NCBI RefSeq assembly: GCF_023283765.1
Contig: NZ_JAKILG010000010.1
Span: forward strand, 1 to 64,000
From: Shewanella profunda
GTDB taxonomy: Bacteria; Pseudomonadota; Gammaproteobacteria; Enterobacterales; Shewanellaceae
DNA: 64,000 bases
Direction of reading: 5' to 3'
A program made the position numbers and the translations under genes. Of this stretch, positions 36,946 through 47,212 are shown one piece after another. A model generated the notes under the pieces. The model saw only the letters and a program-made list of their open reading frames with translations, made no database searches and was not told where the DNA came from. Numbering within the stretch: position 1 is the first letter of the stretch; each line of letters begins with the position of its first letter.

Positions 36946-38848
36946 ATACAGTATGTGTTTTAATGTGATGGGTGGGCTGTTAGTGACAATGCTGGTGCTC
37001 TGGCTGACCTTGTCCCATTCACTCTATGAGTTTGATTCTATTTATAACAAGAAAGCGGAGGCGGCATTTTCCTCCTCGCGGGACATGTTTTTGCAACATA
37101 GGATCATGTTGGACTCGTTGCAATCGTTTTTTCAGGCCTCCGAGATAGTTACGCCAGCAGAATTTGAGTTCTTCGGAAAGGATCTCCTTAAAATTAAATC
37201 CGCCGTCGCTTTTACGCTGACGCCCGAGCTTCAATTAGCTTATTTATCTGATTCAACAATGAAAGATGAGCTTAGTCAGCTCAAATTAATCCGTACCAGT
37301 AGTGGAGATGTGCACGCCAGTCTTGCGGGTTATACTTTGGCTTTTGTCACAATAGATGAGCCAAATATGCCCTATTTAGTCTATGCCATTTCACATGAGC
37401 AAGTCATGGCGCGGATTGAACAAGAGCAGGGAATATGCATCCGCTATCAATTTGAGCACGTACTGCTACAAAGTGCCTCCTGTGAGCTAATGTCATCCCA
37501 TTGGCCTTTTACTTGGTTTAGCGATAGTGATAGCCGTTATGTGGACATTGCCGAACATCAAATTCGCTTTAACTTACAAATAAGCTATCAAGTACCCCAA
37601 AAGGATGTGATTGAGCTAATTGTTATTATGTTATTGATCGCTGGTCTTGGGGGGGCATTTTCTGCGCTTTTATACTTTAAGGTTAAAAATCAACATATAG
37701 TACAAAAAATCCAGTTAGAGAATCGCTCAAAATTAGCCGTACTTGCCAGTATCAACCATGAGATAAGAACTCCAATTAATGCGATATTAGGTTATAGCCG
37801 AATGCTAAAAGAGGCGCAGCCTGATCCGCTCGCATTCGACAAACTAATCGACAAAATGATGTGGTCGGCAAATCTACTCTATTCGGTCGCGGAAAATACC
37901 CTCAACTACAGCAAGGCTGAAGTCGGTCAACTGCGGCTAAATCAGTATTCAGTCAATCTACACGAGTATGTGAGCAATATTCAGGATTATTACCGTGCGT
38001 TTAGTGCAACATCGGGTAAAAGTTTACAGATTGTTGTTAGCAAAACATTGCCTAAATTTATTGAACTCGATGGCACCAAGTTATTTCAACTCATGACCAA
38101 CATTATTAATAACGCCTTTAAATACAGTACAGGCAGTGAAGTGCATTGTTATATCGATCTACGCCTAAAACCTTTTAAAGGGGTAAATCGCCCGGTTTTG
38201 CGGGTATTGATCCGCGATTTTGGTCAGGGTATGTCAGTTAGCGCCAAACGTGCCTTAGTGGATCCTTTTGTGCTTGATGCCTATTCACCCCATGCATCGT
38301 CATCTCAGGCATCGAGCTCTGGCATAGGATTGGGGCTTTATACCTGTAAACGCTTACTTGAGCAGATCGGCGGTCAATTTATGCTGCGAAGTCAGCCGGG
38401 GAAAGGTACGACAGTGATGCTGCATTTTCCCTGTCAGCTTGCCAAAACAAAAATGCGTTTAGCAATTGAATATGCTCAACAAGATATTTTGATTGTGGAT
38501 GACAATCTGTTTAGTCTTGAGGTGTGCAAAGCCATGCTAAGCCATGATGGTTTTAAGACTCTCTGCGTGGATAATGCGGCACAGGCGCTGGATTTATTCA
38601 GGCGGCAATTACCGCAAATCGTTATAGTGGATTATCGTTTACGGGAAACGAATGGTTTACAACTTATCCGCCAAATGCAACAACTCTTGCAGGATAATAG
38701 GAGTAGTCCAGAGCGCGAGCCTACTTGTCGGTTCTTTTTATTATCGGCTAACGATAGTCATGAAATCCCTGAGTTTGACCAATTCCCCGAAGTGAGCTTT
38801 ATGCAAAAGCCTTTTAATATGGATTTGTTTTTAAGTAAGTTGGTATGA
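36935..38848 (+). CDS. Hybrid sensor histidine kinase
   Basis: A 637-residue membrane kinase. TM1 lies at about residues 10-30, a periplasmic sensor of about 190 residues follows, TM2 is at about 228-250, then the dimerisation domain (INHEIRTPINAILGYS, phospho-His about 272), the ATPase domain (N-box NIINNAFKYS, G1 DFGQGM, G2 GIGLGLYTCKRL), and a C-terminal receiver (ILIVDDN, phosphoacceptor Asp in IVDYRLRETNG, Lys in FMQKPFN). The domain order H-ATPase-REC plus a separate Hpt-like gene upstream predicts a His-Asp-His-Asp relay toward the EAL response regulator. The sensor ligand is unknown. Confidence 0.9.
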   Translation: MRLKYSMCFNVMGGLLVTMLVLWLTLSHSLYEFDSIYNKKAEAAFSSSRDMFLQHRIMLDSLQSFFQASEIVTPAEFEFFGKDLLKIKSAVAFTLTPELQLAYLSDSTMKDELSQLKLIRTSSGDVHASLAGYTLAFVTIDEPNMPYLVYAISHEQVMARIEQEQGICIRYQFEHVLLQSASCELMSSHWPFTWFSDSDSRYVDIAEHQIRFNLQISYQVPQKDVIELIVIMLLIAGLGGAFSALLYFKVKNQHIVQKIQLENRSKLAVLASINHEIRTPINAILGYSRMLKEAQPDPLAFDKLIDKMMWSANLLYSVAENTLNYSKAEVGQLRLNQYSVNLHEYVSNIQDYYRAFSATSGKSLQIVVSKTLPKFIELDGTKLFQLMTNIINNAFKYSTGSEVHCYIDLRLKPFKGVNRPVLRVLIRDFGQGMSVSAKRALVDPFVLDAYSPHASSSQASSSGIGLGLYTCKRLLEQIGGQFMLRSQPGKGTTVMLHFPCQLAKTKMRLAIEYAQQDILIVDDNLFSLEVCKAMLSHDGFKTLCVDNAAQALDLFRRQLPQIVIVDYRLRETNGLQLIRQMQQLLQDNRSSPEREPTCRFFLLSANDSHEIPEFDQFPEVSFMQKPFNMDLFLSKLV

Positions 38849-38931
38849 AATGATATCGCGTGTTGTTCCGTCGCTTTTTCGCATAGAATGACGGCCTTAA
38901 TGACCTCATTATAACTGGTTGAAGGAAAGCC

Positions 38932-39708
38932 GTGTTAATCCGTCAACAATATATCCGCAGTGGTCCTGATTACCGTTTTGGTGAGCAGGTTTCTTTTTTG
39001 GATATTAAACAAACCTTTGGCTTTAGCCATGTTCGCGTCGGCCGCTGGGTAACGCGGGAAGAGTCCCGTATTGCTGCTAATCTGGTGTTTGACTCGCTTG
39101 CCGATCTTGCCTTTATCCTTAAATTGCCACCGTTAACCTTAGGATTGCGACAAACCTTAAGCCTTGCCTTTGGTCATGGCGGCCAAAAGGGTGTTCAGGC
39201 CCATTATGCTCCGGCGGTAAGGGAACTTGCGTTAGCTAAAAATGCAGGGGCGGGCGCATTAGCCCACGAGTTTTGGCATGCGTTTGACCATTACATTGCG
39301 CCTAAGGCGTTTAACGCTACCGCCGGGCGATTTTTGTGTGGCAGCGATCTTTGGCTTGCCGACGCACCTCCGATTAAGCATCCGCTAAATTTAAGGTTAG
39401 CGGAGATCTTTAAGGTGACCCTATTGAGCCCTGATGGTAAAGAGCCGAGCGATTATGTTCGCCACGCATTAGCTTTGGATAAGCGCTATGGCACACAGTA
39501 TTTTTCACGGCCGACGGAAATGATGGCAAGGGCATTTGAAGCTTGTATTGAATCCTATCGGGATATTTCAAATCCCTATTTAGTCTCTGGAACGTCTTTT
39601 TCAGCAATGGCGAAGGAGGGCGCATATCCAGATGAGTCACATCGGCAGAGGATTTTTACGGCGTTGATCGATTATTTTGAACCTCTGGGAATAGCGCTGG
39701 CAAAATAA
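38932..39708 (+). CDS. CLCA_X-family, metallopeptidase-like protein
   Basis: A 258-residue protein. It contains a zinc-metalloprotease motif HEFWH (about residue 118, in LAHEFWHAFDHYI), and downstream the segment FSRPTEMMARAFEACIE, typical of the LPD1-type domain found in polyvalent phage proteins and of the small CLCA_X family known in marine gammaproteobacteria. No signal peptide. The start is GTG 38932 with GAAGGAAAG upstream. It is alone, followed by a terminator shared with the converging receptor gene. The family name is recollection; peptidase activity is untested. Confidence 0.65.
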   Translation: MLIRQQYIRSGPDYRFGEQVSFLDIKQTFGFSHVRVGRWVTREESRIAANLVFDSLADLAFILKLPPLTLGLRQTLSLAFGHGGQKGVQAHYAPAVRELALAKNAGAGALAHEFWHAFDHYIAPKAFNATAGRFLCGSDLWLADAPPIKHPLNLRLAEIFKVTLLSPDGKEPSDYVRHALALDKRYGTQYFSRPTEMMARAFEACIESYRDISNPYLVSGTSFSAMAKEGAYPDESHRQRIFTALIDYFEPLGIALAK

Positions 39709-39844
39709 GCCGCTAATTCTTGTGTATTCGATGATGCATGCTGCGAAAGCCTTAATTGCAATATCGGCCTTAGGCGATATGTACACTAACTGGCTGCTAT
39801 CTGTGAGCTAAATTGTGAGACGTCATCATTTCACTCAGCATAAA

Positions 39845-39872
39845 AATGCCGTGTCTGTTACGACACGGCATT
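39845..39872. terminator. Terminator hairpin between CLCA_X gene and TonB receptor
   Basis: Perfect 11-bp stem AATGCCGTGTC / GACACGGCATT with a 6-base loop. It lies between two converging genes, with A-rich sequence on the left acting as U-tract for the minus strand. Confidence 0.75.
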
Positions 39873-39900
39873 ATTGAGATTAACTTGCTAGAAACATGTC

Positions 39901-41994
39901 CTAGAAATTATAGCTTAGGCTTAACTCAATATTTCGCGGTTCACCGAAGAAACCTTGGTTGTAAAAATCAATGCTGGAGTAATATTTCTCATCGAATAAA
40001 TTACTAATATTTAATTGAATTTTTGCGTCATCTGTCAGTTGATAGCTTGTCATCAGATTCACTAGGTAATAGCTGTCTTGCTCGGAGCGCTCGCCATTTG
40101 GACCTGCATCATCTTTGTAAATTTTACTCTGCCAGCTTAAGTTACCGCCGACTGTCAGATGCTCTAGTGCACCATCAAAGTGATAGAGTGAGGATAAACG
40201 AACTAAATCCTTTGGTAGATAGGTGCTAAAGGCTGAACCATCTTGATCTTCTGATTCACTATGGGTATAGCTGAAAAACAGATCCCAGTCTTCTGTTGGT
40301 CTACCGTTTAACTCAACTTCATAACCTTGGTTACTGGTCCCATCCACCAAGTGCATTGGATAATTGCCACCAGGTAAGGGAAGGGCGTTATCATCGCGTT
40401 CTGCCACATTTTCTTTTTGCACTTTAAATACGGCGATACTGGCGGTCAGTTTCTCATCGAAGAAATCGCCTTTAGCGCCCAGTTCAATATTATTCCCCGT
40501 CATGGGATCTAAGCGCTTATTGTTAGCATCTTTTGCATCCTGTGGCAGAAATATTTCGGTATAACTGGTGTAAATCGAGATGCTATCGGTCACATCGTAC
40601 ACTAGGCCAGCATAGGGCGTAATGACATCGCTATTGTTGTAGTCATCGTCTGCACTTGATTCATATTTATATTGGCTAATACGACCGCCGAGTAACAGCA
40701 TCCATTGATCGTGCAGATTAATTTGTGTGGCGAGATAAGCGCCTTTTTGGATTTCTTCACCTTCTTGTGTTATTGGCGTTGACGGATAACTCGGTTCAGC
40801 AATTGAGCCATCCCATTCGAAGAAGTTGCCAACAGTGACCGTATCCAATGGGTAATAGGAGTCAGCAGTGATATCTTGCTTAGAGTAGAGTAGACCTGCG
40901 GTGAGTTTATGCTCGCGACCAAAGAGCTCGAATGGCCCAGAGGCAAATAGCCGCGCCGCATCTTGTTTACGGGTTGATTGATAGATCATCGCCGATGCCC
41001 CCATACCTAACCCTGTGGTTTTATCCGGCGCACCATAGAGATAGAGCAAGTGTCCGTCCATCTCATCTTCGCGATGCTCAACGTCAAATTTAACATCCCA
41101 ATTATTATCAAAACCATGTTCAAGTGTTGCAAAGACGTTAGCGCCATTGCGTTGCCAGCTTGACCAAGAAGCAGCCGTCGTGGTCGAGCGGGACAAATCA
41201 CTGGCTAAGCTGCCATCGGCGTAAAATAGAGGTATGCCGCCCCAAGTTGAACCTTTAGGATCGCGGTCACTGTAATCGGCGCCTAGGGTGAAAAGGGTAT
41301 TGTCACTGAGTTTTGCTGTGATGACGCCATAAACTTGCAGGTTTTCATCTTCGGCAAGATCAACATAACTATCTGATTTTTCATAGGCTGCGGCAAAGCG
41401 AGCCTGCACATCACCATCATTAGTGACATCCACAGAGGCATCGCCTTCGACGCGATAGCTATCCCATGAGCCCACTTTTGCGCTGACATAACCGCCGGGT
41501 GTGGCTTTAGGACGTTTACGGATAAGGTTAATCGCCGCCGAGGGTTCACCTGCACCTGTTAAGAGTCCCGTTGCGCCACGTACGACTTCGACGCGATCGA
41601 ATAGGATGGTGTCGGTTGAGGCATCGTTAAAGAAACTGGAATAGTTAACGGGCACACCATCAAACTGAAAATTGGTAATTGGATTGCCACGAGAGCTAAA
41701 GAAATAGCGGTTGGTTTCTGCTTTTTGTGCATAAACCCCCGGGGTTAAAAACATTAAATCAGCTACATTATTGAGTGAGAAACTTTGAATAAACTCTTGA
41801 TCTATAATGGTCACTGATTGCGGCGTTTCCCGCAGCGTTAGGGGTAATCCCGTTGCGGTAGCGGCTTTATCTAAACGACTACCCTTGATACTGATGACCT
41901 CAATATTGGCATCGGACTGAGTCTCATCGGCGTAGGAGCTTGGCGCTAATAAAAGACTTGAAATGAGTGTAGCTAACAGCGATTTTTGCATCAT
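39901..41994 (-). CDS. TonB-dependent siderophore receptor (FhuE-like)
   Basis: About 697 residues. Signal peptide SLLATLISSLLLAPSSYA (cleaved about residue 22); plug domain with the TonB-siderophore signature (ETPQSVTIIDQEFIQ, FSSRGNPITNFQFDGVPVN, VEVVRGATGLLTGAGEPSAAINLIRKRP); barrel ending in the aromatic C-terminus LSLSYNF. The pattern resembles FhuE/FpvA/ferrioxamine-type receptors; the exact siderophore cannot be read off. Start: ATG 41994 with GGGGA 4 bases upstream (the following ATG 41991 has 7 base spacing). Upstream overlapping palindromes look like Fur boxes, shared with the divergent PepSY gene, so iron repression is expected. Confidence 0.9.
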   Translation of the reverse strand: MMQKSLLATLISSLLLAPSSYADETQSDANIEVISIKGSRLDKAATATGLPLTLRETPQSVTIIDQEFIQSFSLNNVADLMFLTPGVYAQKAETNRYFFSSRGNPITNFQFDGVPVNYSSFFNDASTDTILFDRVEVVRGATGLLTGAGEPSAAINLIRKRPKATPGGYVSAKVGSWDSYRVEGDASVDVTNDGDVQARFAAAYEKSDSYVDLAEDENLQVYGVITAKLSDNTLFTLGADYSDRDPKGSTWGGIPLFYADGSLASDLSRSTTTAASWSSWQRNGANVFATLEHGFDNNWDVKFDVEHREDEMDGHLLYLYGAPDKTTGLGMGASAMIYQSTRKQDAARLFASGPFELFGREHKLTAGLLYSKQDITADSYYPLDTVTVGNFFEWDGSIAEPSYPSTPITQEGEEIQKGAYLATQINLHDQWMLLLGGRISQYKYESSADDDYNNSDVITPYAGLVYDVTDSISIYTSYTEIFLPQDAKDANNKRLDPMTGNNIELGAKGDFFDEKLTASIAVFKVQKENVAERDDNALPLPGGNYPMHLVDGTSNQGYEVELNGRPTEDWDLFFSYTHSESEDQDGSAFSTYLPKDLVRLSSLYHFDGALEHLTVGGNLSWQSKIYKDDAGPNGERSEQDSYYLVNLMTSYQLTDDAKIQLNISNLFDEKYYSSIDFYNQGFFGEPRNIELSLSYNF

Positions 41995-42033
41995 GATTCC
42001 CCATCTGTGTTTTTTTGTGAGCTGCATTCTAAT

Positions 42034-42074
42034 TGAAAACTATTATCAATACACTGTATTGATAACAATTCGTA
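42034..42074. promoter_or_regulatory. Overlapping Fur-type boxes with perfect 23-bp palindrome
   Basis: A perfect interrupted palindrome TTATCAATAC-ACT-GTATTGATAA (42043-42065) is flanked by two 7-1-7 Fur-like matches: TGAAAACTATTATCA (42034-42048, 12 of 14 defined positions) and TGATAACAATTCGTA (42060-42074, poorer). It lies between the divergent TonB receptor and PepSY genes and would allow Fur to repress both. Confidence 0.7.
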
Positions 42075-42120
42075 TTACCTTTACACTCACCAAATTGTAA
42101 AAGTGTTGGGGTAATCACAT

Positions 42121-43290
42121 ATGGCGAAGGTTAGTAACCGATTTTGGTTTATGTTGCATGGTTGGGTATCGCTCCCAATCTGGTTGTTATTTTGTTTTGT
42201 TTGTTTAACAGGCACGATTGCGGTACTCAGTCATGAACTTACATGGCTCAGCAATCCTGCATCCCGTGCCGTTAATCCTGACAATTTGCCTGCCAAATCC
42301 GTTGATGAATTAGTGGCTACAGTAGAAAATGCCCATCCTACGGCACAGGTGACAGGGGTTATGACCCTCGAGCCTTATCTTGTGAATGCGGTGATGTTTA
42401 CCGATGTGGATAAACCCTATGCTATTGCTTACGTTAATCAGTACACGGGCGAGATCCAACAGATCAATGAAGGACTGACTTTTATTGGTTTTATGCGTTC
42501 ATTGCACGGTTGGTTGTTATTCCCATGGCCTGGTAGCTATAGCGTGGGGTATTACCTTGTCTGCTCTATGGCGGTATTGATGCTGGCATCTTTAATCACA
42601 GGATTAATTGTTTATAAGCGTTTCTGGCGCAGTTTTTTTGTCCCTAAACTGCGTGTCACGCAAGGCAAAAAGACCCTGTTAGCCGATTTACATAAATTAT
42701 CCGGCGTTTGGTCGATTTGGTTTATCGCTATTATGAGCGCAACGGGTTTATGGTATTTAGTCCAAGCGGTTTTTTGGCATGCCGATATTGATATCGAGCC
42801 ACACGCGCCTTTAATTGTGGCGGAGCAAGTCCCTTTACTTAAAGACGGAGAGACAAATATACCCATTCCAGCAGTATCGCTTAATCAAGCTCTTACTATT
42901 GCACTGGCGCGCTTTCCCGATTTCCAACCCAGTTATGTGATGTTGCCTGAACATAACCGAGATATGTATCACCTAAGCGGTAGTGGGGATCATATTTTTT
43001 ATGATGAATATTCCTACAGCCTTAGCATTAACCCTTGGACGGGTGAAATTGCTAAAGCATCATCACCCGAAACAATGACAGGTATCCAAACCCTGATGCA
43101 CATTGCCGATCCGCTGCACTACGGCACTATTGGGGGGATTTGGACTAAGTTTATTTGGTTTGTGTTTGGCTTAATTTTATCGGGCATGTCGATTACGGGT
43201 TTTATGATGTGGGGATTACGCAATGTGCGAGCCTTTAAAAAAGCGGGATCAGATGACTTAGCCGCTGACATGTTAGGGGAGATACGTTAA
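42121..43290 (+). CDS. PepSY-associated transmembrane protein (iron uptake)
   Basis: A 389-residue inner-membrane protein of the PepSY_TM family. TM1 is at about residues 10-35 (LHGWVSLPIWLLFCFVCLTGTIAVL), a periplasmic loop with PepSY-type repeats follows, then TMs near 135, 165-185, 200-220 and 335-365. Conserved His residues in TMs (HGW at 13, SLHGW near 130, HKLSG near 190, HI near 330) suggest haem binding. Such proteins are encoded beside siderophore receptors and are thought to be ferric-siderophore reductases. It overlaps the next gene by one base and is divergent from the receptor over a Fur-type site. Confidence 0.82.
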   Translation: MAKVSNRFWFMLHGWVSLPIWLLFCFVCLTGTIAVLSHELTWLSNPASRAVNPDNLPAKSVDELVATVENAHPTAQVTGVMTLEPYLVNAVMFTDVDKPYAIAYVNQYTGEIQQINEGLTFIGFMRSLHGWLLFPWPGSYSVGYYLVCSMAVLMLASLITGLIVYKRFWRSFFVPKLRVTQGKKTLLADLHKLSGVWSIWFIAIMSATGLWYLVQAVFWHADIDIEPHAPLIVAEQVPLLKDGETNIPIPAVSLNQALTIALARFPDFQPSYVMLPEHNRDMYHLSGSGDHIFYDEYSYSLSINPWTGEIAKASSPETMTGIQTLMHIADPLHYGTIGGIWTKFIWFVFGLILSGMSITGFMMWGLRNVRAFKKAGSDDLAADMLGEIR

Positions 43291-43757
43291 TGGCTTTTAA
43301 TCGCTCAGTATTTTGGCAAAAAAACAAATATAAGCTAAATGGCTTGATTCTATTATTACCCTTTCTATTTTTGTATCAGTCATTAACCCCTAGTTTTCCG
43401 GCTGCATGGCAAGCGCAGGAGTTAGGCGAGTTTAAAATTGCACCTATGCCATTAAATATGAAGGGACCTTATCAACATCATGATGAATATGTGAAAGATT
43501 TTATGTTGATTTTTGAGAAAGGGGATACAGAACAAATTCGTCAAGGCTATGCCAATATTGGCCCTGTCGCATTACCACTTAGCCAATTACAACAGGGGGA
43601 AAACGGTGTGCTCCATGGCAGTAAGTATGGGCAACACGTGCATGCTATCGCAGGGGTGAAACTGTCATCGAGTGATAGTTTGTGGGTCTCTATTCAAAAT
43701 TGGCAGGGGGAGTGGCTGGTGGCAAAGTGGCCAATACCTAAAGAATTGTTGATCTAG
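43290..43757 (+). CDS. Hypothetical membrane-anchored protein linked to iron uptake
   Basis: A 155-residue protein with one N-terminal TM (LNGLILLLPFLFLYQSL, about residues 17-33) and an exported domain of about 115 residues containing several His residues (YQHHDEYVKDF, HGSKYGQHVHAIAG). I do not recognise its family. Its ATG shares the last base of the PepSY gene's stop, so the two are cotranslated. A role in handling iron or its siderophore in the periplasm is an inference from context and from the His-rich composition. Confidence 0.7.
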   Translation: MAFNRSVFWQKNKYKLNGLILLLPFLFLYQSLTPSFPAAWQAQELGEFKIAPMPLNMKGPYQHHDEYVKDFMLIFEKGDTEQIRQGYANIGPVALPLSQLQQGENGVLHGSKYGQHVHAIAGVKLSSSDSLWVSIQNWQGEWLVAKWPIPKELLI

Positions 43758-43763
43758 CATTTT

Positions 43764-44027
43764 ATACCAATCACATTAAATATCTAATCAGTTCAGAGCC
43801 TCACAGGCATCTCAATCCAAGGCGCATTGACGCAGAAATGGCATTCCCTTTTAAGTCAATGTAACAAGGGAGTGGGATGCCTGTGTTGCTCCCGAAGGGC
43901 GGGTTTCTAAGCGCTTTATACTGCGTTTAAGGCTTTCGACAGAGCACCACTATGCCTTCAAGCCTTGGCCTTGTCTAAAGCGCTTTGAACTCCCGCTAAA
44001 TGAACAGATATTTAATACGATTGGTAT
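43764..44027. mobile_element. MITE-like non-autonomous element
   Basis: A 264-base stretch bounded by near-perfect terminal inverted repeats of 22 bases: ATACCAATCACATTAAATAT... on the left and ...ATATTTAATACGATTGGTAT on the right, differing at two positions. There is no coding frame inside. The interior has further short complementarities. I recall similar ATACCAATC-ended repeats between genes in other Shewanella genomes. No clear target-site duplication was seen. It fills the gap between the PepSY unit and nth. Confidence 0.65.
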
Positions 44028-44031
44028 TTAG

Positions 44032-44062
44032 CAGGCAATCCCATGTGTAGTGGGATTGTCTG
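44032..44062. repeat. 12-bp inverted repeat after nth
   Basis: CAGGCAATCCCA / TGGGATTGTCTG with one mismatch and a 7-base loop, 10 bases past the nth stop codon. It may end the rnf-nth transcript, although no U-run follows. Confidence 0.5.
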
Positions 44063-44072
44063 TTCAATAGGT

Positions 44073-44714
44073 TTACTCTTCGGGATAAACCTTCTCTTTA
44101 AATTCACACAGATCTTCTATGATGCAACTGCCGCAGCGGGGTTTTCGTGCTAAACAAGTGTAGCGGCCGTGCAGAATAAACCAATGGTGTACATCAACTT
44201 TAAACTCATCCGGCACGACTTTTAGCATCCGTTCTTCTACTTCAACCACGTTTTTACCCGGTGCAAATTTAGTGCGATTGGCAAGGCGAAAAATGTGAGT
44301 ATCTACGGCAATTGTCGGCCAACCAAAGGCGGTATTGAGTACCACGTTCGCGGTTTTTCTCCCCACACCGGGTAGCGCTTCTAGGGCTTCTCTGTCCTCA
44401 GGGACTTCACCATTGTATTTCTCAATTAAGATTTCGCAGGCTTTGATCACATTGATGGCTTTGTTGTTATAGAGGCCAATAGTCTTGATATATTGTTTTA
44501 AACCATCCACGCCAAGGGCATAAATACTGTGGGCAGTATTAGCCAACGGAAAAAGCTTGTCGGTGGCCTTATTGACACTCACATCAGTCGCTTGGGCCGA
44601 CAGGGTTACTGCGACTAACAACTCAAAGGGGCTAGAAAAGTTGAGCTCAGTTTCGGGTTTGGGATTGTTATCCCGCAGACGGCTGAGGATCTGGATGCGT
44701 TTTGCTTGATTCAT
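44073..44714 (-). CDS. nth: Endonuclease III
   Basis: A 213-residue DNA glycosylase/AP lyase for oxidised pyrimidines in base-excision repair. The helix-hairpin-helix (LPGVGRKTANVVL, with the catalytic Lys at about 120), the catalytic Asp (VDTHIFRL, about 138), and the C-terminal 4Fe-4S ligands (CLARKPRCGSCIIEDLC) are intact. It follows rnfE by one base, the same operon end as rsxABCDGE-nth in E. coli. A hairpin and a MITE-like element lie after the stop. Confidence 0.97.
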   Translation of the reverse strand: MNQAKRIQILSRLRDNNPKPETELNFSSPFELLVAVTLSAQATDVSVNKATDKLFPLANTAHSIYALGVDGLKQYIKTIGLYNNKAINVIKACEILIEKYNGEVPEDREALEALPGVGRKTANVVLNTAFGWPTIAVDTHIFRLANRTKFAPGKNVVEVEERMLKVVPDEFKVDVHHWFILHGRYTCLARKPRCGSCIIEDLCEFKEKVYPEE

Positions 44715-44715
44715 A

Positions 44716-45414
44716 CTAACTGACCTTAGTGATCCGTGCGCGTGTCACACTAGGCTCGGTGGCAACTTGAGGTTGGTGCTCCTTGAGCTTTTTATCAATC
44801 ACATTCTTTAACGCAATCAATAAGCCCATCACAATAAAGGCGCCTGGTGGCAGCATGGCGAGTAAAAATGGGGTATCCACTTGCCATACATGGATAGTTA
44901 AGGATTTAGCCCAAGGGCCGAGCAGTTGATCGGCACCATCAAATAGGGTGCCTTGACCTAAGATTTCCCGTGTTGCCCCTAATGCTGCCAGCACTAAAGT
45001 AAAACCTAGTCCCATCATTAAGCCATCAAAGGCAGCGCTAAAGGCATTATTGCGTGAGGCAAAGGCTTCGGCACGGCCAATGATGATGCAGTTTGTTACG
45101 ATTAACGGCAGAAAAATCCCAAGGGATAAATACAAACCATAGGCATAGGCATTGATCAGCAACTGCACTGTGGTTACCAGCGCTGCGATAATCATCACAA
45201 ACACCGGAATACGGATTTCTTTAGGCACATAGTCGCGCACCAGCGACACAAGAATGTTAGAGCTAATTAGTACCAACAGGGTGGCTATACCTAACCCTAG
45301 GGCATTGGTGATTGTGGCAGTAACCGCAAGGAGCGGGCATAGGCCCAATAGTTGTACTAAGCCTGGGTTATTTTTCCACAGACCTTGCCAAGCAATTTCG
45401 CGATAATTAGTCAT
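44716..45414 (-). CDS. rnfE: Rnf/Rsx complex membrane subunit E
   Basis: A 232-residue inner-membrane protein with six TM segments, of the RnfA/RnfE (NqrD/NqrE-type) family. Conserved parts are [18 protein letters not shown] at the start and [19 protein letters not shown], with a Cys in each (the paired Cys residues bind an Fe-S cluster within the membrane in this complex). The Rnf complex couples electron transfer between ferredoxin and NAD to ion transport; in E. coli it also keeps SoxR reduced. The gene overlaps rnfG by 8 bases. Confidence 0.95.
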   Translation of the reverse strand: MTNYREIAWQGLWKNNPGLVQLLGLCPLLAVTATITNALGLGIATLLVLISSNILVSLVRDYVPKEIRIPVFVMIIAALVTTVQLLINAYAYGLYLSLGIFLPLIVTNCIIIGRAEAFASRNNAFSAAFDGLMMGLGFTLVLAALGATREILGQGTLFDGADQLLGPWAKSLTIHVWQVDTPFLLAMLPPGAFIVMGLLIALKNVIDKKLKEHQPQVATEPSVTRARITKVS

Positions 45415-46048
45415 GTTTTATCTCACAATTCAGTGGCTGACTGAAAATTTGCGCTTGGTTGTTGTTAAAGTACCATACCGCACGTTTAACCGCTTTGACA
45501 TAGGCGCGTGGAGTGATTGTGGCGCCGGTAAATTGATCAAAGTCGCCGCCGTCTTTTTTCACAAGCCATTGTTTGTCATCTTCAGAATCCAGCAGTTTAC
45601 CCACAAACTGCATCACCCAATCGGATTTTCGTAGATCGATTTTGTCACCTAACCCTGGCGTTTCTTGGTGTGATAGGGTGCGAACACCAAGGACTTCTCC
45701 TTGGGTATTAATCCCTACAATCAATTTGATATTACCGTTGTACCCATCGGGAGCTATGGCCTCTAGCGCAATCGCTACAGGTTTACCCGCATTGGTTGCA
45801 ATATAGGCTGGCATTGGATTTTCAGTGCCTAAAGCCTCCCTATTTTGCAGCAAAGTACATTGGGCGGTGAGCTCGTTGTCGTGGATTTCATCTGGGATCA
45901 ATTGGTGCAGCACCTTCATTAACTCTTGCTGCTCTTGCTGCTTAATTTTGTCAAAGGTTTGCTGATTGACCATGGCCACTAAACCCGTACAAATCAATGC
46001 AAACAGTGCTAACAAAAAACCATTTTTAATCATTGGATTTTTCAACAT
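45407..46048 (-). CDS. rnfG: Rnf/Rsx complex subunit G, FMN-binding
   Basis: A 213-residue membrane-anchored periplasmic flavoprotein. TM at about residues 8-27, then the FMN_bind domain with the flavin-attachment motif TGATITP (FMN esterified to the second Thr, near residue 174). GAGGAAAAG lies directly before the ATG. The gene overlaps rnfE by 8 bases and is separated from rnfD by an 87-base gap containing 18-bp tandem repeats. Confidence 0.95.
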   Translation of the reverse strand: MLKNPMIKNGFLLALFALICTGLVAMVNQQTFDKIKQQEQQELMKVLHQLIPDEIHDNELTAQCTLLQNREALGTENPMPAYIATNAGKPVAIALEAIAPDGYNGNIKLIVGINTQGEVLGVRTLSHQETPGLGDKIDLRKSDWVMQFVGKLLDSEDDKQWLVKKDGGDFDQFTGATITPRAYVKAVKRAVWYFNNNQAQIFSQPLNCEIKHD

Positions 46049-46103
46049 CTTTTCCTCAAGCTCTCGTTGCCCGCAGAATAGTCTTCTTTCGTAGCATAAC
46101 TAG

Positions 46104-47200
<1,097 letters not shown>

Positions 47201-47212
47201 TCATTCTAATCT

